The translations under genes were made by a program, and so were the position numbers. This document shows, piece after piece, positions 43,395-52,644 of a stretch of 64,000 nt of DNA (positions are counted from its first letter, which is position 1; each line of letters begins with the position of its first letter). This DNA comes from JASEJA01 sp038872535. GTDB lineage: Archaea > Thermoproteota > Bathyarchaeia > Bathyarchaeales > Bathycorpusculaceae. Below the pieces are notes generated by a model that saw only the letters and a list, made by a program, of their open reading frames with translations, ran no database searches and was not told where the DNA came from. The stretch spans positions 1-64,000 of the forward strand of contig JAVZJY010000001.1 of assembly GCA_038872535.1 (NCBI GenBank), in the 5' to 3' direction.

Positions 43395-44141
43395 TTAAAC
43401 GCTATAAACCTTCCTTTTCTTCTTTTGCCCAGCTCCTCTGGCTGCAATCAACCCAACCTTTTGTCCAGGTGGAGCACCATGGGAGGTTGTGGTTCCTTTT
43501 CTTGCACTTCTTTTGCTGCTACCATAAGGATGCACCGCAGCAACCATCGCCCTACCGCGAGTTCTCGGATACTTACGCCCTCGAGCCCTCATTAAATGAA
43601 ATTTCATGCCAGCCTTCAAGAAAGGTTTCTCCGTCCTGCCAGCCCCTGAAACAACACCAACAGTTGCCCTACAACGGTCATCTATATACCGCGTCTTTCC
43701 TGATGGAAGCTTGATTATGGTTCCCTGAGCCGTATGCGTCACAACCATTGCATAGGCTCCAGAGGATTTTGCGATTTTGCCACCGTCACCTGGACGAAGC
43801 TCTATATTGCATACCATTGTGCCTTCCGGAATCCTTCCTATGGGAAGAATGTTGCCCACATCAACCGCGGCTTTTCCTCCCATTTGAATTTGCTGTCCTA
43901 TAGAAAGCCCTTCTGGAATCACAGTGTAACATGTTTCGCCATTTTCGAATCTTATTAAGGCTAAGGGTGTCCCGCGTCCTGGATCGTGGACAAATTCTTC
44001 AATGACGCCTTTTATTGTCTTTTCATATTCTTCTGCCGCCACAGTTGTGGGATACTGCGAGGGAGCCACTCTTTTGTGGGTTGCCGCTTTAAATGTGGGG
44101 GCACCACGTCCACGCCTTTGAACCCGAATTCTCTTTCCCAT
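43395..44141 (-). CDS. rpl2: Ribosomal protein L2
   Basis: A 248-residue 50S protein near the peptidyl transferase centre. N-terminal RIRVQRRGRGAPTFKA, the KLPSGKTRYIDDRC loop, and the C-terminal AAVHPYGSSKRSARKG with its conserved His are all present. It is 27 bp upstream of S19. Confidence 0.95.
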   Translation of the reverse strand: MGKRIRVQRRGRGAPTFKAATHKRVAPSQYPTTVAAEEYEKTIKGVIEEFVHDPGRGTPLALIRFENGETCYTVIPEGLSIGQQIQMGGKAAVDVGNILPIGRIPEGTMVCNIELRPGDGGKIAKSSGAYAMVVTHTAQGTIIKLPSGKTRYIDDRCRATVGVVSGAGRTEKPFLKAGMKFHLMRARGRKYPRTRGRAMVAAVHPYGSSKRSARKGTTTSHGAPPGQKVGLIAARGAGQKKKRKVYSV

Positions 44142-44163
44142 GATTTATTCCTTCCACATATGT

Positions 44164-44424
44164 TTATAATATTCCAAGTTTGATTGCGACATCTGTCGCC
44201 TTATAGTCTGGATGAAGCTTAACAAAGGCTTTCTTTTCTCCTTGCGGTGTAATTTGAAGATTTACTTTCTTAACTTCAACTTCATAAAGTTCCTCAACAG
44301 CCTTTTTCACGTCTTTTTTGTTTGCTTTAAGATTAACTATGAAGACAAGCTTGTTTTCTTTTTCAACCATTAAACTGGCAGCTTCAGTCATTAAAGGATA
44401 AAGTATAACTTCATTAGGGTCCAT
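44164..44424 (-). CDS. rpl23: Ribosomal protein L23
   Basis: An 86-residue protein at the nascent-chain exit: VILYPLMTEAASLMVEKENK, VFIVNLKANKKDVKKAVEEL and FVKLHPDYKATDVAIKLG. The start shares one base with the L4 stop (TAATG), a coupled arrangement. Confidence 0.95.
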   Translation of the reverse strand: MDPNEVILYPLMTEAASLMVEKENKLVFIVNLKANKKDVKKAVEELYEVEVKKVNLQITPQGEKKAFVKLHPDYKATDVAIKLGIL

Positions 44425-45209
44425 TAGGCTTCCTCTCCATAAAGTTCATTCAGTCTCTCAATTGTGCCTCGTGTCCAGATTGTGAGCCTTCCAGGATGGG
44501 TTCCAGGGGCGAGTATTTCAGCGTTTAAATTGTTAACAGTAACAACGTCCAATCCGGGGATGTTTCGTGCAGCTTCTATTATTCCCTTGTTTTCATTCAC
44601 AACTATAAGCGGACCCACAGCCTGTTTTATTTTTCTTCCTCTACGTTTACCTTTTCCAGCACGGATGTTTCTACTTTCTTTAACTCTGTAAATGTCTGAA
44701 AACACACCCAATTGTACGAGGGCTTCTTCAACATCTTTCGTTCTCTTCAGCTCCTCAAGGTTATCTGTAACTATTAGAGGGATTTGTGGAACATCTTCGA
44801 TTGCATGGTTCCGAGAGGCTACCACTTCTCTACGGGCTGTGGCAGCTATCGCTGAAAGTAACGCAAGCCTTTTTTCCTTCTTTGGGATTCGTTTAACGAT
44901 TTTTTTATTTGAGGTTGGTGGATGCGCTGCCCTTCCGCCCACTGTTCCCGGAGCGAAGGCGCCCCTACCCGCTGGTCCCTTAGTTCGAGGTATTCTCGCT
45001 ATGCCTAAATCTACGCCTCTGGATTCTGCCGATGTTCTTTTTCCAGCCATCGGATCTCTGCCTTGAGGTTGGATTCTGCTTGATTGTATTGCCAATACGG
45101 CTCTTTTTATGACATCAGGTCTTAATGGAGTTTCAAAGACTGATGGAAGTTTTATTTTTCCAACAGGCTTTCCTTGAAGATTGAAGATATTCACCGTCTT
45201 TTTAGCCAT
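44424..45209 (-). CDS. rpl4: Ribosomal protein L4
   Basis: A 261-residue archaeal L4 (L4e): VFETPLRPDVIKRAVLAIQS, GRDPMAGKRTSAESRG, the loop TVGGRAAHPPTS, and the DVVTVNNLNAEILAPGTHPG end. It overlaps L23 by one base and follows L3 by 14 bp. Confidence 0.95.
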   Translation of the reverse strand: MAKKTVNIFNLQGKPVGKIKLPSVFETPLRPDVIKRAVLAIQSSRIQPQGRDPMAGKRTSAESRGVDLGIARIPRTKGPAGRGAFAPGTVGGRAAHPPTSNKKIVKRIPKKEKRLALLSAIAATARREVVASRNHAIEDVPQIPLIVTDNLEELKRTKDVEEALVQLGVFSDIYRVKESRNIRAGKGKRRGRKIKQAVGPLIVVNENKGIIEAARNIPGLDVVTVNNLNAEILAPGTHPGRLTIWTRGTIERLNELYGEEA

Positions 45210-45223
45210 TTTGCGCCCACCGT

Positions 45224-46237
45224 CTACTTTCCTTGCGGAGACTCAAGGGATATATGGGTGATTTGTGGCAACTCCTCAGCGGCTTGTTTTGGCGGACGAG
45301 CCGGATAGCGCAATTTTATTGCACGTTTCTCTGGTCCCGGCACGCTCCCATCAAGCAAAATGTAAGGTCCACGAACTATTCCATATCTTATGAAACCGCC
45401 TTTAGGCGTTACTTCTTTTCCGTCCTTTCCAATTTTGAGAATGCGCTTGTTGTATTCTGTTCTTTGGTGAAAACCCATTTGCCCAGCACGTGGAACGCTA
45501 TACATTACATGGTGGGGGTTCCATGGACCCAATGTTGCTATGCCCCTTTTTGTCTTTCTTCCCTTATGCTGCAGAACTGTTACACCCCAACGTTTTACTG
45601 GTCCTTGAAAACCTTTTCCGGTCGAAACGGCGATAACGTCTACATATTGACCTTCTTTAAAAATTTCAGCGGAGTTCACAGTTTTTCCTAAAAGGTTTTT
45701 TGCATATTCAAACTGTTGTTGGATTGTCCCTCCGCCTATTTCAATTTCTGCAACGTCTGGTTTTTTCTTTGGCACGCCAGTTTGTTTCGGTTGAGTTATG
45801 GCTATAACGCGGATTTTTGTCGCCTTTTCCAAGTTTCCTTCAATTTTTTTGAGGCTTTCTTCTGTATTGAAGTTCTCTGGAAGGGTGAAAACGCGTTCAA
45901 GTTCTTCTGGAGGGTCTTTCATCCATGCTTCTGTAATGGTTTGCAAACCATAGGTGTTTTTTGTGTAGGCTCTAACAGCGCATACAAGTATGGGCGGCGT
46001 TTCTATAATGGTTGCTGGGCGCATTACTTCTTTGCCATAGTTTGGTGAACGTTTTCTATCCTCTATTGCAAACACATAACTCATACCAGCCTTATAACCC
46101 ACAAAACCCAAAAGCCTAGGCGTTTCAGCCTCAATTTTTGGCCAATACCGAATTCTAGCCAACAATCTTTTAGCACGTTTCCTAGGCAAATAAGCAAGTG
46201 AACCATGTTTTGGCGCATGCGTTTTTCTATGACCCAT
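45224..46237 (-). CDS. rpl3: Ribosomal protein L3
   Basis: A 337-residue protein: GHRKTHAPKHGSLAYLPRKR start, LLGFVGYKAGMSYV, and the central GKGFQGPVKRWGVTVLQHK with the His that is modified in eukaryotes. First gene of the block; a TATA-like TTTATAA at 46284-46278 lies about 42 bp upstream of ATG. Confidence 0.95.
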   Translation of the reverse strand: MGHRKTHAPKHGSLAYLPRKRAKRLLARIRYWPKIEAETPRLLGFVGYKAGMSYVFAIEDRKRSPNYGKEVMRPATIIETPPILVCAVRAYTKNTYGLQTITEAWMKDPPEELERVFTLPENFNTEESLKKIEGNLEKATKIRVIAITQPKQTGVPKKKPDVAEIEIGGGTIQQQFEYAKNLLGKTVNSAEIFKEGQYVDVIAVSTGKGFQGPVKRWGVTVLQHKGRKTKRGIATLGPWNPHHVMYSVPRAGQMGFHQRTEYNKRILKIGKDGKEVTPKGGFIRYGIVRGPYILLDGSVPGPEKRAIKLRYPARPPKQAAEELPQITHISLESPQGK

Positions 46238-46277
46238 CGTTTCTCGCTTCGCGTCTTTTAGGAATGAGAATAAAGAG

Positions 46278-46284
46278 TTATAAA
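46278..46284 (-). promoter_or_regulatory. TATA element of the L3 operon
   Basis: Minus-strand TTTATAA about 42 bp before the L3 start codon, predicting a leader of roughly 17 nt. Assigned from sequence and distance only. Confidence 0.45.
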
Positions 46285-46412
46285 CGTTACCGTTAGACGC
46301 TTAAAGACGAATACAAATTTGGGAGCAAATTTATCCATTATTGATAGGTCCCTCTAGATTTTCCTCTAGTAAATGTTATAAAGTGAACGATAGAATCTTT
46401 TAGGGGTTTAGC

Positions 46413-47036
46413 GTGTCAGATGTCATGTCTAAAGTTGCTTACGCTCTTTACAAGTCTGGATGTTTAAAATTTGGCACTTTCAAGATTAAATCTGGAGCCT
46501 TAAGCCCCTACTATATAGACCTTGCCTCCTTACTTTCCTCGCCCAAAGACCTATCCACCATTGTCGATATAGCAACAGAAAAAATTCAAGACGTTATGAA
46601 AACCGAAAAAATAGACAAGTTAGCCTCCATCGAGTTAAAAGGTGCTCTCATACTGCCAAGCATAGCATGCAAAGTAAATCTGCCATGCACCATAGTCAGA
46701 AAAGAAGATAAGACTTACGGGGTTACTGGAAGAATTGCGGGAGCCGATGTTGCCAAGGGCGAAAACATACTATTTTTTGATGATGTTGTCACCGAAGGAT
46801 TGTCCAAGCTTGAGGGAATAAAAGTCTTGGAAATGTTAGGAGCACATGTTAAAAACTTGATGGTTGTTGTGGACCGAGAAGAAGGCGGCAAAGAAAACCT
46901 TGAAAAATTAGGATATAAAGTGCATGCCCTTGCAAAAGTTTCCGAACTTGTTGACCTCCTCTTCCAAACAGAACAAATCTCAAAAGAACAAAGAGATGCC
47001 GTCATTAACTATGTTAAAAAGGATAAAATGTTTTAG
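46413..47036 (+). CDS. pyrE: Orotate phosphoribosyltransferase
   Basis: A 207-residue enzyme making orotidine monophosphate from orotate and PRPP. The FGTFKIKSGALSPYYIDL segment (catalytic loop side) and the PRPP motif ILFFDDVVTEG near residue 127 identify it. GTG 46413; TTATAAAG at 46376-46383 is a likely TATA, placing the transcript start close to the ribosome site AGGGG. No other pyr gene is next to it. Confidence 0.92.
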   Translation: MSDVMSKVAYALYKSGCLKFGTFKIKSGALSPYYIDLASLLSSPKDLSTIVDIATEKIQDVMKTEKIDKLASIELKGALILPSIACKVNLPCTIVRKEDKTYGVTGRIAGADVAKGENILFFDDVVTEGLSKLEGIKVLEMLGAHVKNLMVVVDREEGGKENLEKLGYKVHALAKVSELVDLLFQTEQISKEQRDAVINYVKKDKMF

Positions 47037-47061
47037 CGGCTGAGATTACGAGTGGGCAGAA

Positions 47062-47610
47062 TTAAACCTTTGCAATTATTGCGTTTAGTATTTTTTGAGC
47101 ACATTCTTCTGGCTTAAATTTAGTCGTATCAACTGTTATTTCTGGATTTAGTGGCGGTTCATAAGGTTGTCCAAAACCAGGAACAGTTGGCGCTTTTCCT
47201 TGGAGGGCTTTGGCGTAAATTTGTTTTGGTGCATGGTAAGTTGTTCCTCTTTTGGCTTCACGTTCCATACAAACCTCTAAAGGACATTCCAAATAAGCTT
47301 CGATAAAACGTGATATTTGTTTTCTGGCATTTTCTCGGTAACGTCTCAAGTTGCCAGTAGCATCGATCACAACGTTTACGCCATTTTGTGTTAAAAGTTT
47401 GGCAATATAGACAAGAGTGGAATAAACTATGTCGCGTTCTTCCAATGTGTAGGTTGGGTTGGGAGTTAAAACCTTACGCAAGGCATCCGAAGCCAAAAGT
47501 TGAGCATGTATGTTTTTCTCTTTAAGAAGTTTAAGCAAGGCTTCAGAGACAACAGACTTTCCGCTGCCAGGCAAACCAGTAATCCAAACGCACCAACCCT
47601 CTTTAACCAT
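47062..47610 (-). CDS. cysC: Adenylylsulfate kinase
   Basis: A 182-residue APS-kinase-family protein. P-loop ITGLPGSGKS at residues 10-19, then the substrate motifs SDALRKVL, ERDIVYSTLVYIAK, VVIDATGNLRRYRENARK and PGFGQPYEPPLNPE. APS kinase makes PAPS for sulfonation. Sulfate-assimilation neighbours are absent, so other adenylyl substrates are possible. The same strand continues with a GIY-YIG protein upstream. Confidence 0.88.
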   Translation of the reverse strand: MVKEGWCVWITGLPGSGKSVVSEALLKLLKEKNIHAQLLASDALRKVLTPNPTYTLEERDIVYSTLVYIAKLLTQNGVNVVIDATGNLRRYRENARKQISRFIEAYLECPLEVCMEREAKRGTTYHAPKQIYAKALQGKAPTVPGFGQPYEPPLNPEITVDTTKFKPEECAQKILNAIIAKV

Positions 47611-47633
47611 GAAGCTCCCTCCTATAGAACGGA

Positions 47634-48032
47634 TTATAGTTGCAGTTCATGCATAAATCCTCTCAAAAATTGATAATTTTCTACCTTAAACAGGTGGCTT
47701 ATGCATCTACAATCCGAAGAACCAAAACCTCGCATGGGAACGCCCTTCTCACTTATAATATTCGCCACTCTACACTCATCAAAAGGCTCTTGCACTGTAA
47801 AAACCTTCAAAACATTTACACTCTCATCACCAAGCAAATAATCTATATGCCAAAATTTTCGCTTATTCTTTTTAAGATGACGTTCAACCCTTTTCCTCAA
47901 GCATTTTTTGGCTGAACCTATATAGACGTAGATTCCTTTTTCAAAATTTAAATTTCCCAAGGCGCCCACATTAACGTTAATGTTTTTGCCAACATTGATG
48001 ACTAAAACATACGCGTCGTTCACTATGCTCAT
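47634..48032 (-). CDS. GIY-YIG nuclease-like protein (DUF123)
   Basis: A 132-residue protein with the GIY-YIG-type motif EKGIYVYIGSAKKCLRKRVERHLKK around residues 31-55 and the DUF123 features WHIDYLLGDE and CRCISHLF with cysteines. The family is a minimal archaeal/bacterial GIY-YIG domain, presumably a DNA-acting nuclease. It lies 23 bp upstream of cysC on the same strand. Confidence 0.85.
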   Translation of the reverse strand: MSIVNDAYVLVINVGKNINVNVGALGNLNFEKGIYVYIGSAKKCLRKRVERHLKKNKRKFWHIDYLLGDESVNVLKVFTVQEPFDECRVANIISEKGVPMRGFGSSDCRCISHLFKVENYQFLRGFMHELQL

Positions 48033-48036
48033 CCAT

Positions 48037-48156
48037 TTAAGAATTATTAGGAGTATACCATTTCAAAATTTCAGCAATAGCCTCCTCAGAATATCCCATC
48101 TCTTTAAGCTGCCTCTTCAAATCCTCAACGAGTTCATCATCCAAATTAGCCGCCAC
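48037..48156 (-). CDS. Small 39-residue helical protein
   Basis: A frame below usual size cut-offs: GTG 48156 to stop at 48037, 4 bp before the GIY-YIG start. It reads DDELVEDLKRQLKEMGY followed by SEEAIAEILKWYTPNNS, two amphipathic helices with a Gly-Tyr turn, like a UBA/CUE-size unit. No ribosome site is visible; GGATAAATAG about 25 bp upstream could be a TATA of a leaderless transcript. Codon-like pattern supports translation, but this is a modest-confidence call. Confidence 0.45.
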   Translation of the reverse strand: MAANLDDELVEDLKRQLKEMGYSEEAIAEILKWYTPNNS

Positions 48157-48210
48157 AAACAGCAAAATTCAATCCAAAACTATTTATCCTTTACCCTCAA
48201 CGTTTAAGCC

Positions 48211-48681
48211 ATGCCAAACCAAAAAACACTACACTATGTAACCTACTGCGGTTTATACTGCAAACTATGCGCACAACAAAGCCGCATACCAAAACAAGCA
48301 TCCCAGCTAGAACAAAGCCTCCACGAAGAAGGGTTTGACGACTTTTATCAATACGTGCCAGAAATGAAAGAAACCTTTCCGCAGTTCTGGCAATTTCTAC
48401 AAAAACTCGCAACATTCAACTGCAACTGCAGAGTGGGCAAAGGCGGACCCCCAGACTGCAAAATCCGCAACTGCGCCAAAGAAAAAGGGATAGAAGTTTG
48501 TCCACAATGCAGAGAATACCCATGCACACTTATACAATCATTGGCAGAACATTATCCAACCCTAATTCAAGATGGAAAACGCTTGCAAAAAATCGGCATA
48601 GAAGAATGGGTTAAAGAACAAGAAGAAAGGGCTAAACGTGGAGTAGTGTACGCAGACATACGCTACAGAACCGAAAACTAA
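48211..48681 (+). CDS. Cysteine-rich DUF3795 protein
   Basis: A 156-residue DUF3795-like protein. It has CGLYCKLCAQQ near the start, a second cysteine group CNCRVGKGGPPDC, and CAKEKGIEVCPQCREYPC, ten cysteines suited to two metal sites. Family function is unknown; members occur widely in archaea and anaerobes. It overlaps the convergent phosphotransferase stop by 4 bp. Confidence 0.82.
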   Translation: MPNQKTLHYVTYCGLYCKLCAQQSRIPKQASQLEQSLHEEGFDDFYQYVPEMKETFPQFWQFLQKLATFNCNCRVGKGGPPDCKIRNCAKEKGIEVCPQCREYPCTLIQSLAEHYPTLIQDGKRLQKIGIEEWVKEQEERAKRGVVYADIRYRTEN

Positions 48682-49802
48682 ACTTCAGCAATATAGGAAT
48701 TTACACGTTTTAAATCGAATCTTTCAAACTGCAAAACGTTCCTCACAAAGTTCAGAAGTTTTATGCGAACATCCCTGTTTAAGTTGGGATACCATATTGG
48801 CGAGGCAACGACCAACCCGCGCCATGCATAGAAGGGTTGAACAACCTCAAGAATTTCCAAATCATCTGTCTTCTCTAAATAATTTTTCCAGAACAGATGG
48901 AACAAATGCTCGAAAACTCCAGCTAACTCGCCATATTTTTGCAGAGAGTAAAAGATGTAATTGATTGTCATGGCAGTGACATCATCTGCAGGTTCTCCCC
49001 ACTCGCCCCTGCTGCGGTCCAAAACCGTAAAGTCTGCGCCTTCACGAAACATGACGTTCCAAGGATGAAAATCCCCATGCACTTGACTGAGTCTATGGGC
49101 TTTACGTTTAAGTCTCCAACGCCAAACGATACAGTCCCTTTCAATATCGATCAGATCTGACTCGTTAACAAAATCAAGTTCGTGTGGATAACTATCCAAT
49201 AAACCCATAATGCATTCGCCGTGCCCAACAAGTTCACGGGCACGCCTAACATAAAGCCATGGAGCATCTCGCTTAACCTTATGAATTTCAACAAGATAAT
49301 CTGACAAGGCTAAACAGCGCTTCTCATCCAATTCATTTAACTGTCCGTTTTCTTTGAGAATGTCCAAATCAAAATGGTATAGTTTACCATCCACAAGTTC
49401 AGTTAAAATAAAAAATTCACCACAATCACCCAAAGACTTCAAACCATCGCCCTTTACAGTAAAAGCACCAACATCTAACGAACGCACATGACGAGGCAAC
49501 TTATTAAATGCTGAATGCTGCCAAAGCAAGACTTGAGCCCTATCAGAAACATAATCATGCCCAAACCCTTCAGAACGCATTGTCTCTAAAACAACCCGTT
49601 TAGTTACACCATTAACCATAAACTCAATAACGTATGGAACACCATAACCAAAACCCTTCAAATCCCTTGAAACCTCAGACTTTTCAGCTCCAAGCCTCCA
49701 AACTCCACAAATTTTAACATTAGCATCATACAAAGAAGATAGATACTCACGAAGAACATTTTCAGAAACTCTTAGTTGTTTGTTACTTCTTTTTGTCACC
49801 AT
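48678..49802 (-). CDS. APH-family phosphotransferase
   Basis: A 374-residue protein of the aminoglycoside phosphotransferase/kinase-like fold. Brenner motif and metal sites: VHGDFHPWNVMF near residue 255 (catalytic Asp) and LDRSRGEWGEPADDV (DFG-equivalent). Such enzymes phosphorylate small hydroxyl substrates such as sugars, choline or antibiotics. The ATG at 49802 lies close behind GGTGAAAGG and is preferred to the GTG at 49841. Substrate unknown. Confidence 0.83.
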   Translation of the reverse strand: MVTKRSNKQLRVSENVLREYLSSLYDANVKICGVWRLGAEKSEVSRDLKGFGYGVPYVIEFMVNGVTKRVVLETMRSEGFGHDYVSDRAQVLLWQHSAFNKLPRHVRSLDVGAFTVKGDGLKSLGDCGEFFILTELVDGKLYHFDLDILKENGQLNELDEKRCLALSDYLVEIHKVKRDAPWLYVRRARELVGHGECIMGLLDSYPHELDFVNESDLIDIERDCIVWRWRLKRKAHRLSQVHGDFHPWNVMFREGADFTVLDRSRGEWGEPADDVTAMTINYIFYSLQKYGELAGVFEHLFHLFWKNYLEKTDDLEILEVVQPFYAWRGLVVASPIWYPNLNRDVRIKLLNFVRNVLQFERFDLKRVNSYIAEV

Positions 49803-49909
49803 CCGCCTTTCACCCACATCATAGCATCTCGCCACAAACACAGGGTTAAGGTGAAAGCTGTACTTAAATATATAAATAAATTACACCTTTGACTTCCAGT
49901 AAAGGCTTC

Positions 49910-51277
49910 ATGGCGATTGAAATGAACATACTTATCCACAGCGGAACAATTTTAACAATGCACAATGGAAAAGTTCTTCGCCAAGGCGCCATTGCAATAG
50001 AAGAAGAGACAATAGTTGAAGTTGGAAAAACCCAAGAACTAAAAAGAAAGTATAAAAGAGGCTACGAAAAGATAGATGCAAAAGGCAAGATTGTCCTGCC
50101 AGGTTTCATCAACACTCACCAGCATGCCGCCATGAGTTTACTGCGAGGGTACGCTGATGATTTACCACTCCAAGAATGGTTGGAAAAATGGATATGGCCC
50201 ATAGAAAAACACATGACACCCCACGACATTTATGTTGGAGCCCTACTAACAGCAATAGAATCCATAATGGGCGGAACAACAACAGTAAACACAATGTACC
50301 ATTACGCACCGGAAGAAAACGAAGCAAAAGCCTTCGCAGACGCAGGCTTAAGGGGAGTAATCGGTCATGTTTGCTTTTCATGGAGGAAGGAAGAGGATAA
50401 AAAAGCATTATTGGATTTGGCCAAAAATTGGCACACAAAAGAAAAAGGGCTAATTCGTGTCAGTGTGGACCCTCATGCACCATACACAGTTGACCCAGAA
50501 TTTATGAAAGAACTAAAAACCATAAGAGAGGAATTAACAGAAAAGTTTGGCTTAGAAAATGCGCCAATAATCTGGCATACACATGTTGCTGAAACAAATG
50601 ATGAAGAAGAAAAAATCCGAAAAGCCTTCAACGTCAAAATTAAAAAGGGAGTTATGGCATACTTAGATTCATTAGGAGTTTTAAATGATAAGGTAGTTGC
50701 AGCTCACTGTGTAGCTTTAAGGGATGAAGATGTTAAAATCATGAAAAGAAGAGATGTTAAAGTTTCACATAATCCCATATCAAATCTTAAACTTGCTTCC
50801 GGCGTAAGCCCCATCCCAAAAATTCTGAAAGAAAATATAACAGTTTCCTTAGGCACTGATAGCCCATGCTCAAACAACACGGCAGACATGTTTGAAACAA
50901 TGAAGACAACAGCCATTCTACATAAAGGGGTAAACAAAAACCCCACGCTGTTGCCTGCGGAAAAAATTTTGGAGATGGCAACTATAAAAGGGGCAAAAGC
51001 ATTATCTTGGGATAACGAAATAGGCTCAATAGTCGCAGGCAAAAGGGCAGATTTAATAATCATAAACATGAATAAACCGCATCTTTGCCCACTGTACAAT
51101 GAGGCAAGCCACTTGGTTTACGCTGCAAAGCCATCCGATGTTGAAACTGTAATAGTAAATGGCAAATTAATCATGGAAAATAGAACGCTTAACACATTAA
51201 ATGTTGAAAAAGTCATGGCGCTCGCCGAAAAAGCAAAAGAAAACCTTCTTAGAAAATTAAGCGCCAACATTAAATAG
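49910..51277 (+). CDS. mtaD: S-adenosylhomocysteine/methylthioadenosine deaminase-like amidohydrolase
   Basis: A 455-residue metal-dependent amidohydrolase: NTHQHAAMSLLRGYADDLPL with HxH ligands near residue 62, HTHVAET near 225, AHCVALRDED, and LGTDSPCSNNT near 315. This matches 5'-deoxyadenosine/SAH deaminase, giving S-inosylhomocysteine. The following ahcY gene 34 bp downstream supports an SAH-recycling role. ATG 49910 or 49922 is the start. Confidence 0.88.
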   Translation: MAIEMNILIHSGTILTMHNGKVLRQGAIAIEEETIVEVGKTQELKRKYKRGYEKIDAKGKIVLPGFINTHQHAAMSLLRGYADDLPLQEWLEKWIWPIEKHMTPHDIYVGALLTAIESIMGGTTTVNTMYHYAPEENEAKAFADAGLRGVIGHVCFSWRKEEDKKALLDLAKNWHTKEKGLIRVSVDPHAPYTVDPEFMKELKTIREELTEKFGLENAPIIWHTHVAETNDEEEKIRKAFNVKIKKGVMAYLDSLGVLNDKVVAAHCVALRDEDVKIMKRRDVKVSHNPISNLKLASGVSPIPKILKENITVSLGTDSPCSNNTADMFETMKTTAILHKGVNKNPTLLPAEKILEMATIKGAKALSWDNEIGSIVAGKRADLIIINMNKPHLCPLYNEASHLVYAAKPSDVETVIVNGKLIMENRTLNTLNVEKVMALAEKAKENLLRKLSANIK

Positions 51278-51311
51278 TTAGTTTAGATGAGCATAAGAGG
51301 AAGGAATAAAA

Positions 51312-52568
51312 ATGAAAGACTTCAAAGTCAAAGACATAACTCTCGCTTCAAAAGGTTATCTACAAATAGAATGGGCTTCAAAACACATGCCAGTCCTAAA
51401 CCAGATAAAAGAAAGATTCCAAAAAGAAAAACCCCTAAAAAACTTGACGTTGGGCGCATGCCTCCATGTAACAAAAGAAACAGCCGTCCTCGTCGAGACT
51501 TTTCTTGCTGGAGGAGCAAAAGTTGCATTATGCGGTTCTAACCCACTTTCTACACAAGATGATGTTGCAGCTGCTCTTGCAGAAAAAGGCGTAAACGTTT
51601 TCGCATGGAGAGCACAAAAAACAGATGAGTATTACTGGTGTATTGAAAGAGTGGTAGACTGCAAGCCGGTAATAACGCTTGATGATGGAGCAGACCTTGT
51701 AGGAACAATACACAACAAAAGAACCGAAGCATTAAGCAACATTAAAGGAGGCACAGAAGAAACCACAACAGGCGTCTTACGACTAAGAGCCATGGAAAAA
51801 ACAGGCGCACTAAAATATGCAATAATAGCCGTAAACGACGCTTACACAAAATACTTGTTTGACAACAGATACGGAACAGGACAAAGCACAATAGACGGAA
51901 TCTTAAGGGCAACAAACATTCTTTTAGCAGGCAAAAACTTTGTCGTCTGCGGTTATGGATGGTGCGGAAGAGGAATAGCCATGAGAGCGCAAGGAATGGG
52001 CGCCAACGTAATAATCACAGAAGCGAATCCGTTAAGGGCTCTTGAAGCAGCAATGAATGGTTTTCGCATAATGCCAACCGCCGAGGCAGCAAAGATAGGC
52101 GACATATTCGTAACAGCAACAGGCGACATAAACGTCATAAGAAAAGAACACATGCAAAAAATGAAAGACGGCGCAATACTAGCAAACAGCGGCCACTTCA
52201 ACGTCGAAATAAACATAAAGGACCTAGAAGAGCTAGCGGCTTCAAAACGAACAATAAGGGCAAACCTTGAAGAGTACACATTAAAAGATGGAAGAAAACT
52301 GTACCTTTTGGCGGAAGGAAGACTCGTGAATCTTGCATCAGCTGAAGGACATCCATCAGAGGTTATGGACATGTCCTTTGCAAACCAAGCCCTTTGCGTT
52401 GAATATTTAGCCAAAAAAGAAAAGATGGCGCCAAAAGTTTACCAAGTCCCAAAAAAAGTAGATGAAACCGTGGCAAAACTAAAGCTTAACGCAATGAAAA
52501 TAAAAATAGACAAACTAACCACTGAACAGAAGAAGTACTTAGCGACATGGGAAATGGGAACAATATAA
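51312..52568 (+). CDS. ahcY: Adenosylhomocysteinase
   Basis: A 418-residue NAD-dependent enzyme hydrolysing SAH (or, in archaea with the deaminase, S-inosylhomocysteine) to homocysteine. The NAD-binding fold is VVCGYGWCGRGIAMRAQGMG near residue 213, with conserved CNPLST-like CGSNPLSTQDDVAAAL and GHFNVEI. The archaeal form lacks the C-terminal 8-residue extension of eukaryotes. Probably in one transcript with the deaminase. Confidence 0.93.
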   Translation: MKDFKVKDITLASKGYLQIEWASKHMPVLNQIKERFQKEKPLKNLTLGACLHVTKETAVLVETFLAGGAKVALCGSNPLSTQDDVAAALAEKGVNVFAWRAQKTDEYYWCIERVVDCKPVITLDDGADLVGTIHNKRTEALSNIKGGTEETTTGVLRLRAMEKTGALKYAIIAVNDAYTKYLFDNRYGTGQSTIDGILRATNILLAGKNFVVCGYGWCGRGIAMRAQGMGANVIITEANPLRALEAAMNGFRIMPTAEAAKIGDIFVTATGDINVIRKEHMQKMKDGAILANSGHFNVEINIKDLEELAASKRTIRANLEEYTLKDGRKLYLLAEGRLVNLASAEGHPSEVMDMSFANQALCVEYLAKKEKMAPKVYQVPKKVDETVAKLKLNAMKIKIDKLTTEQKKYLATWEMGTI

Positions 52569-52644
52569 AATTGAAACCGAAAGCCATGGTAAACTTTTTA
52601 AAGCTTAAACGAATAAACATGGGTTACATAGGGTGATGTAATAA

